A DNA stretch of 64,000 bases from Torymus aiolomorphi (taxonomy: Eukaryota > Arthropoda > Insecta > Hymenoptera > Torymidae), in the NCBI GenBank assembly GCA_036365515.1, contig CM070873.1:44870657-44934656 (forward strand), written 5' to 3'. Positions 23,758-37,100 of the stretch are shown here, one piece after another. The notes under the pieces were generated by a model. The model was not told where the DNA came from, searched no databases, and saw only the letters and a list, made by a program, of their open reading frames with translations. The position numbers and the translations under genes were made by a program. Position 1 is the stretch's first letter. Each line of letters opens with the position of its first letter.

Positions 23758-24064
23758 ATTATGAATAAATTCAATGTAAAACGTACAGAGAAAACATACG
23801 AATATTATGGTTGTATTGGATCTGCGCATTAGACTTGTGCGCATCATTCGCATATACTTACACGTTACACCTTACACGTATATCAAGCCACTGAGACATG
23901 TCCGTTGTACGTAACGTATAAAGAATATGCCCAACCTTATAGTTATCGAATTATTATTCTACAGTGAAACCTTAAATAAAAAAAGAAATATTCGTAGAAT
24001 TCATCTCTTTGATCTTCATAGTTTTTTGTTGTAACGATATCCAGAATCATATGTACATTTTAAG

Positions 24065-24148
24065 GTAAGAAAATGTTGATTTTTTTAACCTAAAAAAGGG
24101 TTTATCTTTTAAAATTTTTTAAAACAGAATTTTTAATTTACATTGCAG
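24065..24148 (+). other. Probable 5' untranslated intron of the tyrosine recombinase gene
   Basis: A donor (TTTAAG then gtaaga) at 24065 and an acceptor (ttgcag then GTACAT) at 24148 would remove 84 bases just before the start codon at 24161. Predicted from signals only. Confidence 0.4.
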
Positions 24149-24160
24149 GTACATATTAAA

Positions 24161-25585
24161 ATGGTTTTGATAGACAATACATCTGAGTCAGATATTGATG
24201 AAGAAGAGGAGGTGACAATGATAAGAAACATTGAATTAGAAGGAGATTTAATTGCCAAAAATTTGTTACCAAAGAAATCATGTGAAAAGTATGAGAAGGT
24301 TCATGAAGATTTTCAAAATTGGTGTATCGAATTTAATGTGAAAACTTACACGGAACCTGCTTTATTAGTTTACTTTGATCAGTTATCAAAGAAGTTCAAG
24401 CCATCGTCTTTGTGGAGTCGATGGTCAATGTTAAAAACTACATTGGGACTTAGAGATAATATTCGGCTTGATAATTTTTATAATTTAAAAGCATTTTTGA
24501 AGAGTTTTGGAAGAGGATATAGATCAAAGAAAGCCAAAGTTTTTACTTGGTCTCAGATAGTACAATTTTTGGAAGGTAGTGATGATTTGATATATTTGGC
24601 TATGAAGGTATTTATTATTTATTGGTTATGAATTTATGTACAATAATTATTGTAATGTTTATTTTATTGTTTCTTTGTATTTCAGATTATTCTTATATTT
24701 GGTATTTGCGGTGCGCTTAGATGTCATGAAATTTGCAATATTAGAGTAAATGATATAGAAGATACAGGTAGTCAATTTGTAGTCACAATTAGAGATACTA
24801 AAAATTATTATCCACGGACTTTTGTTATTGGCCCACAACTATACCAGAAGGTTAAGCAATATATTGCTTTGAGGCCAACAGATTTTGAGAGTGATAGGTT
24901 TTTTATTGTTTACCAAAAAGGAAAATGTTCTAGAAATATGATTGGCAAAAACAAGGTTAGTGATGTACCTAAAAGTATTGCAAGTTATCTTAATTTAGAC
25001 GATGTGAAATTATATACTGGTCACAGTTTTAGGAGAACTGAAGCTACTTTGCTTTCTAACTCGGGTGCTAATTTAGTTGATGTGAAGTCTTTAGGAGGAT
25101 GGAAGTATGATGCTGTGGTTCAGGGTTATATTGACAATTCATTAGCTAATAAAAGAAAGATTTTTGAAGGGATTGTGAATTCTGAGAAAGCTCTAAATTT
25201 TCCAGATGATGCTAAGAAATCAGGGAAGTCATTTCTTTTGCAACAAATTCATAACCTACCTCATTTAAATGAGAATAGTCGAACAAGAAAAAGAACAGTA
25301 GATGAAGAAGCGAAACAAGTTCCAAGTGTCGAGAATGTAGAAAATAATACACTAGATGGTAAGGAATCAGGAAAGTCCTTTTCTTCGCAAGAAATTCATA
25401 ACTTACCAGGATGTTCGAAACAGAAATTTATATCTAATATAGATTCCAATGAGAATAATCTAGTAGGAAAAAGAAGAGTAATTGAGATATTGGAACAAGT
25501 TTCTTATGAGCAAATTGAAAATGAAATTCCAGATTGTGATGTCCGAGTGAATAAGAAGAAAAAAGTTTCACGTGAAACTCCATAG
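24161..25585 (+). CDS. Tyrosine recombinase, Crypton-like
   Basis: Two exons, 24161-24607 and 24686-25585, with a 78-base GT-AG intron between complete codons. Together they give 448 residues without any lesion. Residues about 30-140 form an SAM-like/core-binding region. The catalytic half has the first Arg in GICGALRCHEICNIR, a Lys in DTKNYYPR, the HxxR box in YTGHSFRRTEAT, a Trp in LGGWKYDAV and the nucleophile Tyr in VVQGYIDNS. The full tyrosine-recombinase set is therefore present. The C-terminal tail holds two copies of a unit built on SGKSF, IHNLP and an RKR-rich stretch. AATAAA follows the stop within 10 bases. Eukaryotic genes of this kind belong to Crypton elements or genes domesticated from them. 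No terminal repeats are expected, so activity cannot be judged. Confidence 0.85.
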
Positions 25586-25589
25586 AAAA

Positions 25590-26095
25590 TAAAGAAATTC
25601 ATGAAGAAAATTTTGACTCGTGTGGTATGAGATTTGTGAATTGTGTAATTCACAGTTTGACTGTAAATCATTCAGCGTGTAAACATAATGATAATAATCT
25701 ATAGTTTTTATTACTCGTTCAAATATTTTTGTTCATTTTATAAAAATTACATGTTTTATATTTTTTCAATGTTGTATGGAAGTCGAACAGGAAAAAGAAG
25801 AGTAGGTGAGGCATCGCAACAAGTTTCTTATGAGCAAAATTCAAAATGAGTAAATAAGAAGAAAAAAGTTTGAAGTGTTAAGCACTATGTAGAAAGTAAA
25901 GAAATAGATCAAGAAAATTTTGACTTATGTAAGGAGATTTGTGAATTGTTTAATTCATAGTTTGACTATAAATCATTTAGTGTGTAAAAATAATTATAAT
26001 AAAGCTTATTTTTTATTACTGCAAAAAATACTGTTCATTCTGCAAAAATTAAATATTCTATATTTTTTCAATGTTGTGTGGGATAGTTTATTTTA
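25590..26095 (+). repeat. Tandemly duplicated 3' end of the recombinase gene
   Basis: About 300 bases covering the end of the recombinase reading frame and its 3' flank recur immediately downstream. GGAAAAAGAAGAGTA, ACAAGTTTCTTATGAGCAAA and GAATTGTNTAATTCANAGTTTGACT all appear in both units. The second unit no longer has an open frame. Confidence 0.7.
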
Positions 26096-27170
26096 TTTAT
26101 AACAATTCTATTTCAAATTGCTTATGACATTTTATAATAAATTTATGGCAAAAAGAAATTAAAAAATAGTATTTTGTTCAATTAGTAATTAGGTAATTAT
26201 AAAGTTTAATTTTAAAAAATGTATTATTGGGTATATTAGAAATTGGGTATATTCTTTATTACATTGCCTGCAAGGGGGCGTGGCTTCGCATGTGGAGTGT
26301 TATGAACTGCGTTCGCGTGAACGAGTCAGCGGTGTTAGACAGAAAATTCTCACCGAGCATTGGCTCACTTCAGAGCGTTCAAAGTCTTGAGTCGCCGGAC
26401 AAAAACGATCCATTTCGGAATGCGCCAAGCAAATCACCAAATAGGTATTTATTTCACCAACTGATGGCGCGACATGTATAATTTCAAGATAGAAAACAAA
26501 AAATAATTAAACTATCAAAAATAATGTAAGAAAAAAGGATTAAACTATTTAATTATTATATAAAGGTTAGAAAATAATCTTAAATATAATGTTCATGTTT
26601 CAATGAAAGAAAAAGCTGAGCAAAAGTCCAAAACTAGAGGAAACATGAAAAAAAGTTATCCTCCTTCCAAAAAAATGTATCCTTTACAAATAAAAGATAA
26701 ATACTTAAATAATTAATTTATAACAATTAATTAATAATTTTAATAGTATAATAATCATTATAATAATAATATTATTATTATTATATAATAATTTTTTTTT
26801 AATTTCGTATATAGTAATTAATTATCAATAATAATTATTGATTATTGATAGTAATTAATTAATAAATTATTCAATAAGTGATAATAATTTAATGATTTTT
26901 ATTTTAATTTATCTTTCCCTCAAAAAAATCATAATTAATCCAAATGATGAATCCAGATAAACAATGCAAATTAAACCAATTTATAAAAAGTTTCTCGATC
27001 TAGGTTGCCAAAAATCAGACGATATAGTAAAGAATAAAATTCAGCAACGCTTTACAGATTTACGATATCATTTCCGATTACATCAATAAAAACAGTCCAT
27101 AAATTAAAATCGGTATCCATTTGATAAATAAACGATTAATTTTAAGTGTTTTTATACACTTTTCTAATAT
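26096..27170. other. Intergenic, AT-rich, one GC island
   Basis: Very AT-rich, with repeated TAATTAATTA words at 26700-26890. A GC-richer block at 26265-26480 has an 84-codon open frame, but I recognise no domain in it. Confidence 0.4.
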
Positions 27171-28170
<1,000 letters not shown>

Positions 28171-28689
28171 TAGAAATGGATTTTTTCTAAATTTGCTAGA
28201 TATGCTCCAATATTCATTCAGTGAATAATCACAAAAATTTGGATCAAATATGGAAAGTTATTTAAGTTTTAATTATATATAAAAATTGATTATTTAAAAA
28301 AATATAATAATGTAATATAAAATTAATCTTATAATTGTAGTTGGGGATTATATTTCTTATGAAGATATAAATATTGATAATAATGAATAAGGATAACCCC
28401 CCATTAAATAATATTATGAAACATTTATTTTTTCTTTTAAATTTTCTGTATTGTTTTTTAAAAAAATTATTCTTAACATTTATTAATTTTTAAAATATTA
28501 GGTATATTTATATTTAACAAAATAATGCATTATATATATGTAGTTCATTACGTCAGCTCTGATATTATTTGTTATTTATTAATTATGAAAGAAAAATACC
28601 CCGGACATAGCATTATTACAGAATCCTTTCACTGAATCGTTTCTGAAAGAATAAAATTATTTCATGTATTCTTTCAGAATCGTTTCAGA

Positions 28690-28912
28690 ATTAATACATG
28701 CTGTGTGGGTACACACCATGGGAGGAAAAAACTTGGACAGTCCACAGCTCGTGTAAATTGCAAACACGGGCTGGGGGCTGGCCAATTTTACTCCCGTGGT
28801 GCGTATACTATTTTTCCTCAAATCGAGGCCGAAAATGCCATATTTCCGTTTCGGAGCCGGGCGAGAATGAGACACTTTCGGCCCGGTGTGAGGAAAAATA
28901 ATATATTCTATT
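28690..28912. repeat. Double-hairpin repeat, copy 2
   Basis: The first hairpin is ACACACCATGGGAGGAAAA paired with TTTTACTCCCGTGGTGCGTA. The second hairpin is ATTTTTCCTCA and GGCCGAAA paired with TTTCGGCC and TGAGGAAAAAT. The central GCGTATACTATTTTT is shared with the copies at 23586 and 41010. Confidence 0.75.
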
Positions 28913-28943
28913 TTTCATACAAAGAACCCATGATTAATATAAT

Positions 28944-29088
28944 TCTGGGTTCCCGTTTTTCTCCTTCAATTTTAAACTTTTTGAAAAAAAAAACTCTTTG
29001 ACACGTTTTAAGTTTAATAAAGAACTATAACGTATCAAAGAGTTTTTTCCTTAAAATAAAAAATTGAATGAAAAAAACGGGAACCCAA
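28944..29088. repeat. Palindromic MITE
   Basis: The ends TGGGTTCCCGTTTTT and AAAAACGGGAACCCA pair. Pairing continues with CTTCAATTTT and AAACTCTTTGA towards a 25-base loop. It is non-coding. Confidence 0.75.
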
Positions 29089-29534
29089 TTTTAAGTAATA
29101 GCGTAGGTATCGCATGACCTTAAATATGCTAGCTACCTTCTTTAAAACTTTTTTGCGATTTCAAAGTAGTTTTTATTCAATTTAACCGGTTTCTTTTGTA
29201 ATTTTATGATCTTCACATTTTACAGAATCAAAGTTTATGTGCAAATTGTTTAAAATTTTTGTTAATTTGTTTATGTAAATAACAAATTCTGAAAAACAGC
29301 CTTTTTATAAAGTGTACACGTCAAGGGTTAAAACTTGTTCTGCAATTAAATCAATAATAAAAATTATTTTTTTACATTTTAATTGATAAGTTGGAGAAAA
29401 AGTATGGAATCCATAATTTTATGAACATTAAAAATTTGTAGTATAAGCAGTACGCATTTATGTTTGTTCTAATTTCTTTGTGTTAGGTTGGTAATATTTT
29501 GTTGGTTGGAAGGAAAAAGGAGACAGGCTGAATG

Positions 29535-29931
29535 CTAAGAAAGGTGACTAGCTGCGCGCCAATAAAGGTGACAGCTTGTGGGTTACTTTTTTTAGAACCA
29601 CTATAAAAATTTGAAAAATTTTCATATACTGTTTGGTTAAAACGTTGAATAAAGTCGATATTTCAAATTTTATAAACAAAATATTTATTTTACCTTAATT
29701 TTATTGATTGAAGTAAAATTGAAACGTGTAATGTAAATTATAAATTAGTGGGAAAATCTTTTATTTTGTGTACAAAATTTATAATTTCGATTTTATTCTG
29801 TTTCAAGCAAATAGTACCTATATGAACATTTTTCAAATTTCTACAGCTATTTTTAACTAAAAAGTCAAGAAAAAAAGTAACCCGCTTGTTGTCACCTTTC
29901 TTAGCTCCCAGCCGAGTTATCACCTTTCTTA
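29535..29931. repeat. Palindromic MITE
   Basis: The ends CTAAGAAAGGTGA and TCACCTTTCTTAAG are inverted. Inner pairs are AAAGGTGACA with TGTCACCTTTC and GGGTTACTTTTTT with AAAAAAGTAACCC. It lies just upstream of a copy of the dispersed GCCAACTCATTGGCA palindrome. Confidence 0.7.
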
Positions 29932-30033
29932 AGGTGGCTCCGGCGAATTAGCAAAGTCGATAAATAAGAAAAAACCGCTGCCAACTCATTGGCATGTAGC
30001 TTCATTTTTACTTCTAATACTTAAAATTTAATA

Positions 30034-30568
30034 CACTGAAAAAAATTTTAGGCTTTAGAAAGCATAGTTTCGATTTGCTGTACTAGCACTATTTATACTG
30101 ATCATTTACCCTTCCAGACGGCTGAAGCAGTCTATTTATTTGTATAATGTAACAGCATTATTGGTCAGATGCGCCAAATGTATTTGTACAGCTCTGACAA
30201 CGGTACGATTTAGTTGACAACGGTACAATGCGAAGCCAACGTTTATGTTATAACCTCAAAAAGTCACAAAATCCGCCGGTCAACCGCGTGTTCGCAATCC
30301 ACTTTTGCGTATTTCATCTGTAATACAGTGTATTTATCAATCGAGATTATTTTAATGAAAAATATGTACGTATGTCGAATCATAGCCTATTTAATGCTTC
30401 GACAAAAGAACTCTATACATTAGTGCTTTCAGTGTATCTTGTACGGCCCTCACAGCTGTACCGATACAATTACTGTACCTAAAAAATTCAGCGAAAAGAA
30501 AATCAGCCAAAAAGTATCGTTGTAAGAGCCGTACTTTCAGTTCTCACAACGTAAAATTTTTTTCAGTG
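30034..30568. repeat. MITE with CACTGAAAAAAATTTTA ends and TA duplication
   Basis: Terminal inverted repeats CACTGAAAAAAATTTTA and TAAAATTTTTTTCAGTG are flanked by TA on both sides. This is the signature of Tc1/mariner-type insertion. The interior has no transposase. Confidence 0.7.
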
Positions 30569-30619
30569 TACGTTACCTTGTACGGTTAGACTAACTAGGA
30601 GAGGGTCATGGGTCCGGAT

Positions 30620-31151
30620 TCAGCTTAAACTGTGCGTTATATCTTTTTTCGTAATGAACCGATTTTTTTGGGCAACAAACTTGATCTGAAGATATATAAA
30701 AGCTACTTCTGTTCCAAATTTCAGGACGATTGGATAATTTTTGCTCTAGTTATCGTGCGACAACGAAAACGCAAATTTTTGCTAAAATAATTCTTTTCTA
30801 AAAAACAAATGAAGATCATCTCTTGAAATTTTAACCAAATATAGTCTTCTATAAGTTTAATAAGTGGCTAAAATTTTAAGTCGATAAATCAAGTAATCTC
30901 TGAGAAAACGCTATTCGACAATTTTTTAAACAAATTTTTAACCTCAAATATCTTTTTTCGTAATGGACCGATTTTTTTGGGTAACAAACTTGATCTGAAG
31001 ATATATAAAAGCTACACCTGTGCCAAATTTCAGGACGATTGGATAATTTTTGCTCTAGTTATCGTGCGACAACGAAAACGCAAATTTTTTCTAAAATAAT
31101 TTTTTTCTAAAAAACAAATGAAGATAATCTCTTGAAATTTTAACCACATAT
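30620..31151 (+). repeat. (CA)n-carrying repeat family, left part of an interrupted copy
   Basis: Two tandem units of about 305 bases contain GGACCGATTTTTTTGGG, CTTGATCTGAAGATATATAA and CAGGACGATTGGATAATTTT. The copy resumes at 40197 after the 9-kb fold-back insertion, where the same family sequence (AGTCTTCNATTAGTGTAATAA) continues. Confidence 0.8.
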
Positions 31152-32029
31152 CGACGCCTCCTGTTCATATAATTCTAACTCACGGAAGAATGCAACATAA
31201 TTCTAACTCAAAATTCTATGCAAGATAATTCCAACTCGAAATTTCGTGCAATATAATTCTAACCCCCACAACTCCGTGCATTAAAATTCCAATTCGGGCC
31301 AATACAATATGATTCCTATTCAAACTCACAGTGCAATATGATGCTAACTCGTGCGGCAAAACAATATAAATCTAATTCAAATAATCCTAGACATTATTTC
31401 TTATGACAAACAATTCTGTACTCAAGCACTTCTAATAACACAGGAGAGAAATAGTAGTACCTTATTTATCGATTAATCTGATGTTTTACATATACTGACA
31501 TCCATACATAATCATGAAACGGAGGTATAAACGCAAAAAAACACGATTTTTCACAGAAAATAGGGGTTACTAGTTAAATAAGCTTTACTCGAACATAAAG
31601 AAACCACGTTTAAAAGTTGAAATAGATTGGGTGCACGAGGAAACGGGCTCTCGAAAACAAGCTTCTTACGCGTGCTTATATTCAAAGCGAAATTACTGGT
31701 CAAATTAAAAGTAGCTTAAGCCTACCAAATTTTTTTGTCAAATGGCTAGTAAATTTTTATATATAGTAGTACAATATCATGTAATATATATGAACCTATT
31801 ATATGTTATGATACATAAAAATAACCACAATACATGCGATATATATGCGTGTAAAAAAGCACGATTTGCGGTTTTTATGAAATTAAATTTTAATTTTTCT
31901 GGTGACTTGATATTTTCTTTACAGAAAAAGATTTCACAGCTCAAATGCTATACTCTCTAGGTGGTTTTATGAACAAATTATCGATTTTCATTAAATGACG
32001 AGGAAAAATGCTTTTCTCTCCATAACAGC

Positions 32030-32125
32030 CTATCGAGGGAGCAGTACAAAGAGTACATACGAGAGTACAAAGAGTACCAAGAGTACATATGAGAGTGCAA
32101 AGAGTACAAAGAGTACGTCCTAGGT
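32030..32125. repeat. Minisatellite of GAGTACAAA in the left arm
   Basis: About nine degenerate 9-12 base units (GAGTACAAA, GAGTACATA). The mirror array of GTACTCTTT words lies in the right arm at 39108-39190. Confidence 0.85.
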
Positions 32126-32139
32126 ACACAATATAATAT

Positions 32140-33035
32140 TTAAACCTAAATAGCCGGGAGGTCCACGCATATTAGGGAACAACGTAGAAATGCAACAAAA
32201 CGATTATTTAAATAATTTTTAAACCCAGGCACCTGGGGGATACGAGGTCCACGCGTGTTAGGAAATTACGTACACGGAAAAAAAGTAAATCTTGCTGTTT
32301 TGCAGAAGTTAAATCAACTAGGTAAGGAAAAAGTAGAAACTGCTTTAAAAAAAGTAGAATTCACTTTTTTTTATTTTAAAAGTAAAAACTACTTTTTATT
32401 TGAAATGCATATCAAAGCATAATGCCAATCTTACCTTACTAAAAAGTGAATTGTACGTTTTTTAAAAACAGTTTCTACTGCGATACTTATGAAAGTAAAA
32501 TAAACTTGCTTTTATAAGTTAAATCAACTGTGTAAAAAGTAGGATTTACTTTTTTTTCGTGTAGACGTACAACAGTAAGCAAGAAAATAATTTAAATAAT
32601 TTTTAAGCCCAAGGAGCCGGGGGATACGAGGTCCACGCGTATATGAGAATTACGTAGACGTGCAATACGATTATTTAAATAATTTTTAAACCCAAGTAGC
32701 CGGGGGATACGAGGTCCACGCATATATGGAAATTATGTAGACATTATGTAGACGTGCAACAATGTGTAAAACAATTATTTAAATAATTTTTAAACCCAAG
32801 TAGGCAGGGGATAAGAGGCTCATGCATATTAGGGAATTACTTCGAAGTACAACAATTAGTAATACGATTATTTAAATAATTTTTAAACCTACGTCGCTGG
32901 GAGGTAAGAGTTCCATGCATATTAGGGAATAGCGTAGAAGTAAAACAATAAGCAGAACCATTATTCAAATAATTTTTAAACCAAAGTAGACGGGGGATAT
33001 GAGGTCCACGCACGAAAGAGAATTACAAAGACGTA
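32140..33035 (+). repeat. About 94-base tandem units, left arm
   Basis: Roughly seven units share GAGGTCCACGC, ATTATTTAAATAATTTTTAA and AAGTAGNCGGGGGATA. Each has an ATTATTTAAATAAT palindrome. The array is interrupted at 32273 by a MITE. Confidence 0.9.
32273..32561. repeat. MITE inserted in the tandem array, TA duplication
   Basis: Ends CACGGAAAAAAAGTAAATC and GATTTACTTTTTTTTCGTG are flanked by TA on both sides. Removing it restores the unit word TTACGTAGACGT, which proves a clean insertion. The arms are imperfect palindromes containing AGTTAAATCAACT. Confidence 0.85.
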
Positions 33036-33039
33036 CAAA

Positions 33040-33537
33040 AACGATCTCCTATCCCCCGGCTACTTGCGTTTAAAAATTATTTAAATAATAGTATTGCACG
33101 TCTAAGTAATTCTCATATATGCGTGGACCTCGTATCCCCGGTCTACTTGGGTTTCAAAATTATTCAAATAATTGTCTTGCTTATTGTTGTACGTCTATGT
33201 AATTCCCTTACATGAGTGGACCTCGTATCCCTCGCCTACTTGGGTTTAAAAATTATTTAAATAATCGTATTGCTGATTGTTGCACTTCTACGCTATTCCC
33301 TAATATGTGTGGACCTCTTATCCCCCGGCTACTTAGGTTCAAAACTTATTTAAATGATCGTATTGCTGATTGTTGTAATTCGACGTAATTTCCTAAAATG
33401 CGTGGACCTCGTATCCTCCGCCTAGTTGAGTTTAAAAATTATTTAAATAATTGTTCTGCTTATATTGTTCCACTTCTACGTAATTCCATAATATGCGTGG
33501 ACCTCGTATCCCCCGGCTAGTTGGGTTTAAAAATTCT
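33040..33537 (-). repeat. About 94-base tandem units, inverted orientation
   Basis: The same units as at 32140-33035 but reverse-complemented (TATCCCCCGGCTACTTGGG, GCGTGGACCTCGTA). This marks the symmetry centre of the fold-back at about 33035. The array resumes beyond the LTR at 38229 and again at 38975-39100. Confidence 0.9.
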
Positions 33538-34190
33538 TGTAACGGGATAGGTTTTCCCCTCAGTGCCGCGAATCTCCAAAGCGGAATTGCCGATGAACGG
33601 CGCAGCGGTTGACAGGCGCGAGCACGGGCTCGTGCCAACCCTCGGCGAAATCTCCTCGCTCTCGCCGGCGCGCCGTCGCTCGCCGTCGGCTGCCTTCGTC
33701 GGCAGCCGTACTTACCGGCGTTACAACGCGCGACTTCGCTGTCGCGCTCTCTCTCTCTCGTGCGTGCTGTCTCGGCTGCTCAGAATCGCGCGAGTATTGT
33801 GTACTCGCGCCCGCGGAGGCCGGTGGTATTCTATACCGCCGCGCCACCGACTAGGAAAAGGGATCCGGGAATACGCACCAAATAATGCACGAACGCGTAT
33901 GAAAAATAAAAGAAATTTATTGCCAATCGGGCGCAAGGATTAATGTACATGCGGCGCGTACACAGTGTACGCGCCGATTCGGGTGGTGTGCCCGCGCTCA
34001 AGGTACGTGTGCGCGCGGTCGCACACACGCACTCGCAAAAGCGGCCCGCACCGACGTTGGTCGATCGCCGCGCGCGATCGACACGCACGCGCGCGTCGGT
34101 GAGCCTCGCTCGCTCGCGCGGGAGTCGCTCTCCGGACGCACGTCGTCCGCGAGGAGAGCGCGCGTTCGCCTGGCCAGGTCTTACCTTCTA

Positions 34191-37100
34191 AGGTAAAATG
34201 GCCATTAGTGGGACAATGTAAAAAGTGTGTCCTATACTGGGACAATAATACATAATCATTGCTATCTATTGTATTTTAATACATATCATAAAAACAAAAA
34301 TTGATTGGCATTTTTCAAGTTATTATTTATATAATTGCACTACTTATTTTTAATTTATAAAGTTAAACATTTAAAAAAAAATTCTGAAAAATTCTTCTTA
34401 ACTAATACCTATGAACCCCACAAAAAGTCGCCATGTTCCTTTATTTCCAAAAGTATGAACGTAACTTTACTATCATGATTTAATGAAATTTTGCGCATCC
34501 GTAAATGAAATAATGTTTCAATATAAGTTTTCTTACATTCATAAGTAAAATTAAATTTTATTTTAACGATTTCATTAAATATTTTCGTTTAAATCCTGTG
34601 TCTCGCTTTTGGACAAGTTTTTGGAATAGTTGCGTAAACTGAGACGGAGTGGCGCTGAGCGTCCCAGTTTCACACACTTGAGCATGAGTTGCACATTCCC
34701 ATTGCCATTACTGAGACATGTAATAAAAAAATTGATTTGATCAAAATTTTACAAAAAATATATCAGGTGACTATAGTACAGACATTATTTTAAAAGTTTA
34801 CGTTTGTAAGTAACACGCAAAAGTTACAAAAAGTTCAGTATGTAATGTGAAGTAACTTAACCTCAAACCTCAAATTTTGTCTACAGTCTATATAGGTAAG
34901 TAATTGAATTATATTTTATCAATTTTATTTTTTCTAATTCAAAAACAAAAAATGTTCATTAATATTTATTGTACTTAAATTTTACATTTATCTACACTTT
35001 TTCAGATAATGGCTAAAATAAAGAAAAAAGTATCTGATGATACTTCTAAGAAGAAAGAGAAAGCTAAGAATATGAAATGTAAAGAAATATCTAAGAAAAA
35101 AAGGAAAAGTAAGAATGTTCGAAGGAAAAGAGTAGAGAAGAGTTACAGTGTAAAGTCAATTGAGGAAGCTTTAGATGCTGTAGACAAGGGGAAGTCTTTG
35201 CGTGAAGCAGCCAAGAGCTCAGGAGTTCCCAAGAGCACTGTGTTGTAAATGGGTTCCGAGGATGTGGACTCTGTCCGTTCAACCCTGATGCCGTGCAATA
35301 CAATGTTCTTAACAAAAAGAAAAAAACTAAAGAAAATTCAACTTCTGGGGATACAGAGGAAACAGCTACCGCAGAAAGTTCAACCAGCAGCAGTGAGACA
35401 TTTCTGGAGACCTTCGAAAAGAAACTACTTTCTGCTACAATATTAAATGAATTTAAAGAAAATGAATTCAATGAATTCTGGATTGGAGATGTGAAGCTAG
35501 AAGCTCTTTTTGAAAGTTGGAAAAAGTTGAGAGGCACTTCTGGTAAATAGTGTAAATTTTGTATTCTCTTAATGTGTAACTTATGTCTGAGATTATTTTT
35601 AGTGACTTAAGAATTTACTGTTTATAAAATTTATATTATATCTTAGATAATACAAATGAGAATTACGCAAACAGTGTTAGCAATGTGGAAGTTGTTACAG
35701 CCATAGATAATAAATTTGAAAGTGAAAAAATAGATTTAAACAATATTGAAATTGTTTTTGAAGAAGACTTAGAAAGTGGAAATTCAAATATTGTTAGTGA
35801 ATTTACCAATTCTTTAATTGAAAACCAAAAAGATATACTTGCTTTCAATCAGACATATAGTGCACATGAGAATACTGATTCTGCCGTTCCTAATCAGTTA
35901 CAAGGTTAGTTAAAATTATTATTTGAATTTTGATTGTGTTCGCAATAATAATTTATGTATTTTTTTTTTTAGATATCATTTATGTTGAAGAGAGTGGTAA
36001 AACTATAACCAATACACGTATAATAGCAGATCATTCTTCTAGTAGTGAATATGATCCCTTACATGATGCGATTCTTACTCCTGATGACAGTTTATCAAAC
36101 TCGTGCCTACTAACTAGTACACCAAAAAAAATATACAATGTACCTACTAATACAAATTCCGTGTTCAACTTTAGCTCTTCTGGTAAGTCATAAGATTATG
36201 CATAAGTATTATTTGAACTTATAATATATTCATGATATTAATTTATATATCACTATTCCAGATCTAAATACTTGTGTTAATGATACCATTTCTCAGCAAT
36301 GGACTAATGGTCAGGATCACTCATCGAAGAATGGTTTTCTTTATACCCCTGAAGATAGTCTGTCAAGTGTACGTAGTAATAAGGAATTTAATACCATCAT
36401 CGATGAATCTACAAATGAATCATCAACAAATAAAAGTATTGTAAATCTAAAGGATAATCTTGATAATAGTCTGTCAAGTTTTCACAGTAATACTGATATG
36501 GAAAAAGTCTTAGATTTATCTATAAGTGTACCAATAGCTTCGACAAATCAACCTGCAGCTATTAACTTTTTCGGAACAATTTTAAATCAAAATAAGGAAA
36601 CTAATATTCTTACAAGTAAGTATACATAGTCTACTAAACATATCATAGTATTGATATTTTTTTCAATTTATACTTTTATTCTAGCTAACAATGATTTAAA
36701 CGTCTCTGAAAGTTTTCTCAAAGTTGCAAAGATCCCGCAGTTCAAACCAAAAAAGAAGAAAGTTGACACAAGTGAGGTCACAGTTTATACTGTAGACAAA
36801 GTAATAGAAACTTTACAGAAAAAAGAAAATGAAAAAATATTAAGACGAACCGAAATTGAATTAAATAAAAAAAAGAAAGAAGACAAGAGGGCATTGAAAG
36901 AAAAGGAGAAGAGCGTTGCTAAATCTTTTCAAGAGAAAAAGAAAAATTTAACTGACCAAAAAAAATGTTTGAATTCAGAAATAAAAACTCTTAAAATGAA
37001 GATGAAAAATGAAGGAAATAAAGAAAACCAGGTTGCTTTAGAAGATCAATTAAAGACTTTGGTCAACAATTTGGAAGAAATCGAACGAGAACTTATAAAT

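Noticed and set aside
26227..26481. 84-codon open frame in a GC island
   Set aside because: The frame has no recognised domain, no clear splice partners and an AT-rich start context. It may be part of an old repeat.
28657..29001. Overlapping 70-100 codon frames near 28.7 kb and again at 41.0 kb
   Set aside because: Both sets lie in copies of the double-hairpin repeat. The similarity between them is DNA-level repeat similarity, not a conserved protein.
32140..33537. CRISPR-like array
   Set aside because: The repeats are about 94-base head-to-tail units without unique spacers, in a eukaryotic fold-back element. They are tandem repeats.
33563..34245. Arg-rich open frames in GC-rich DNA
   Set aside because: They lie inside the solo LTR, overlap in several frames on both strands and are interrupted by the pogo insertion. 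The composition explains them.
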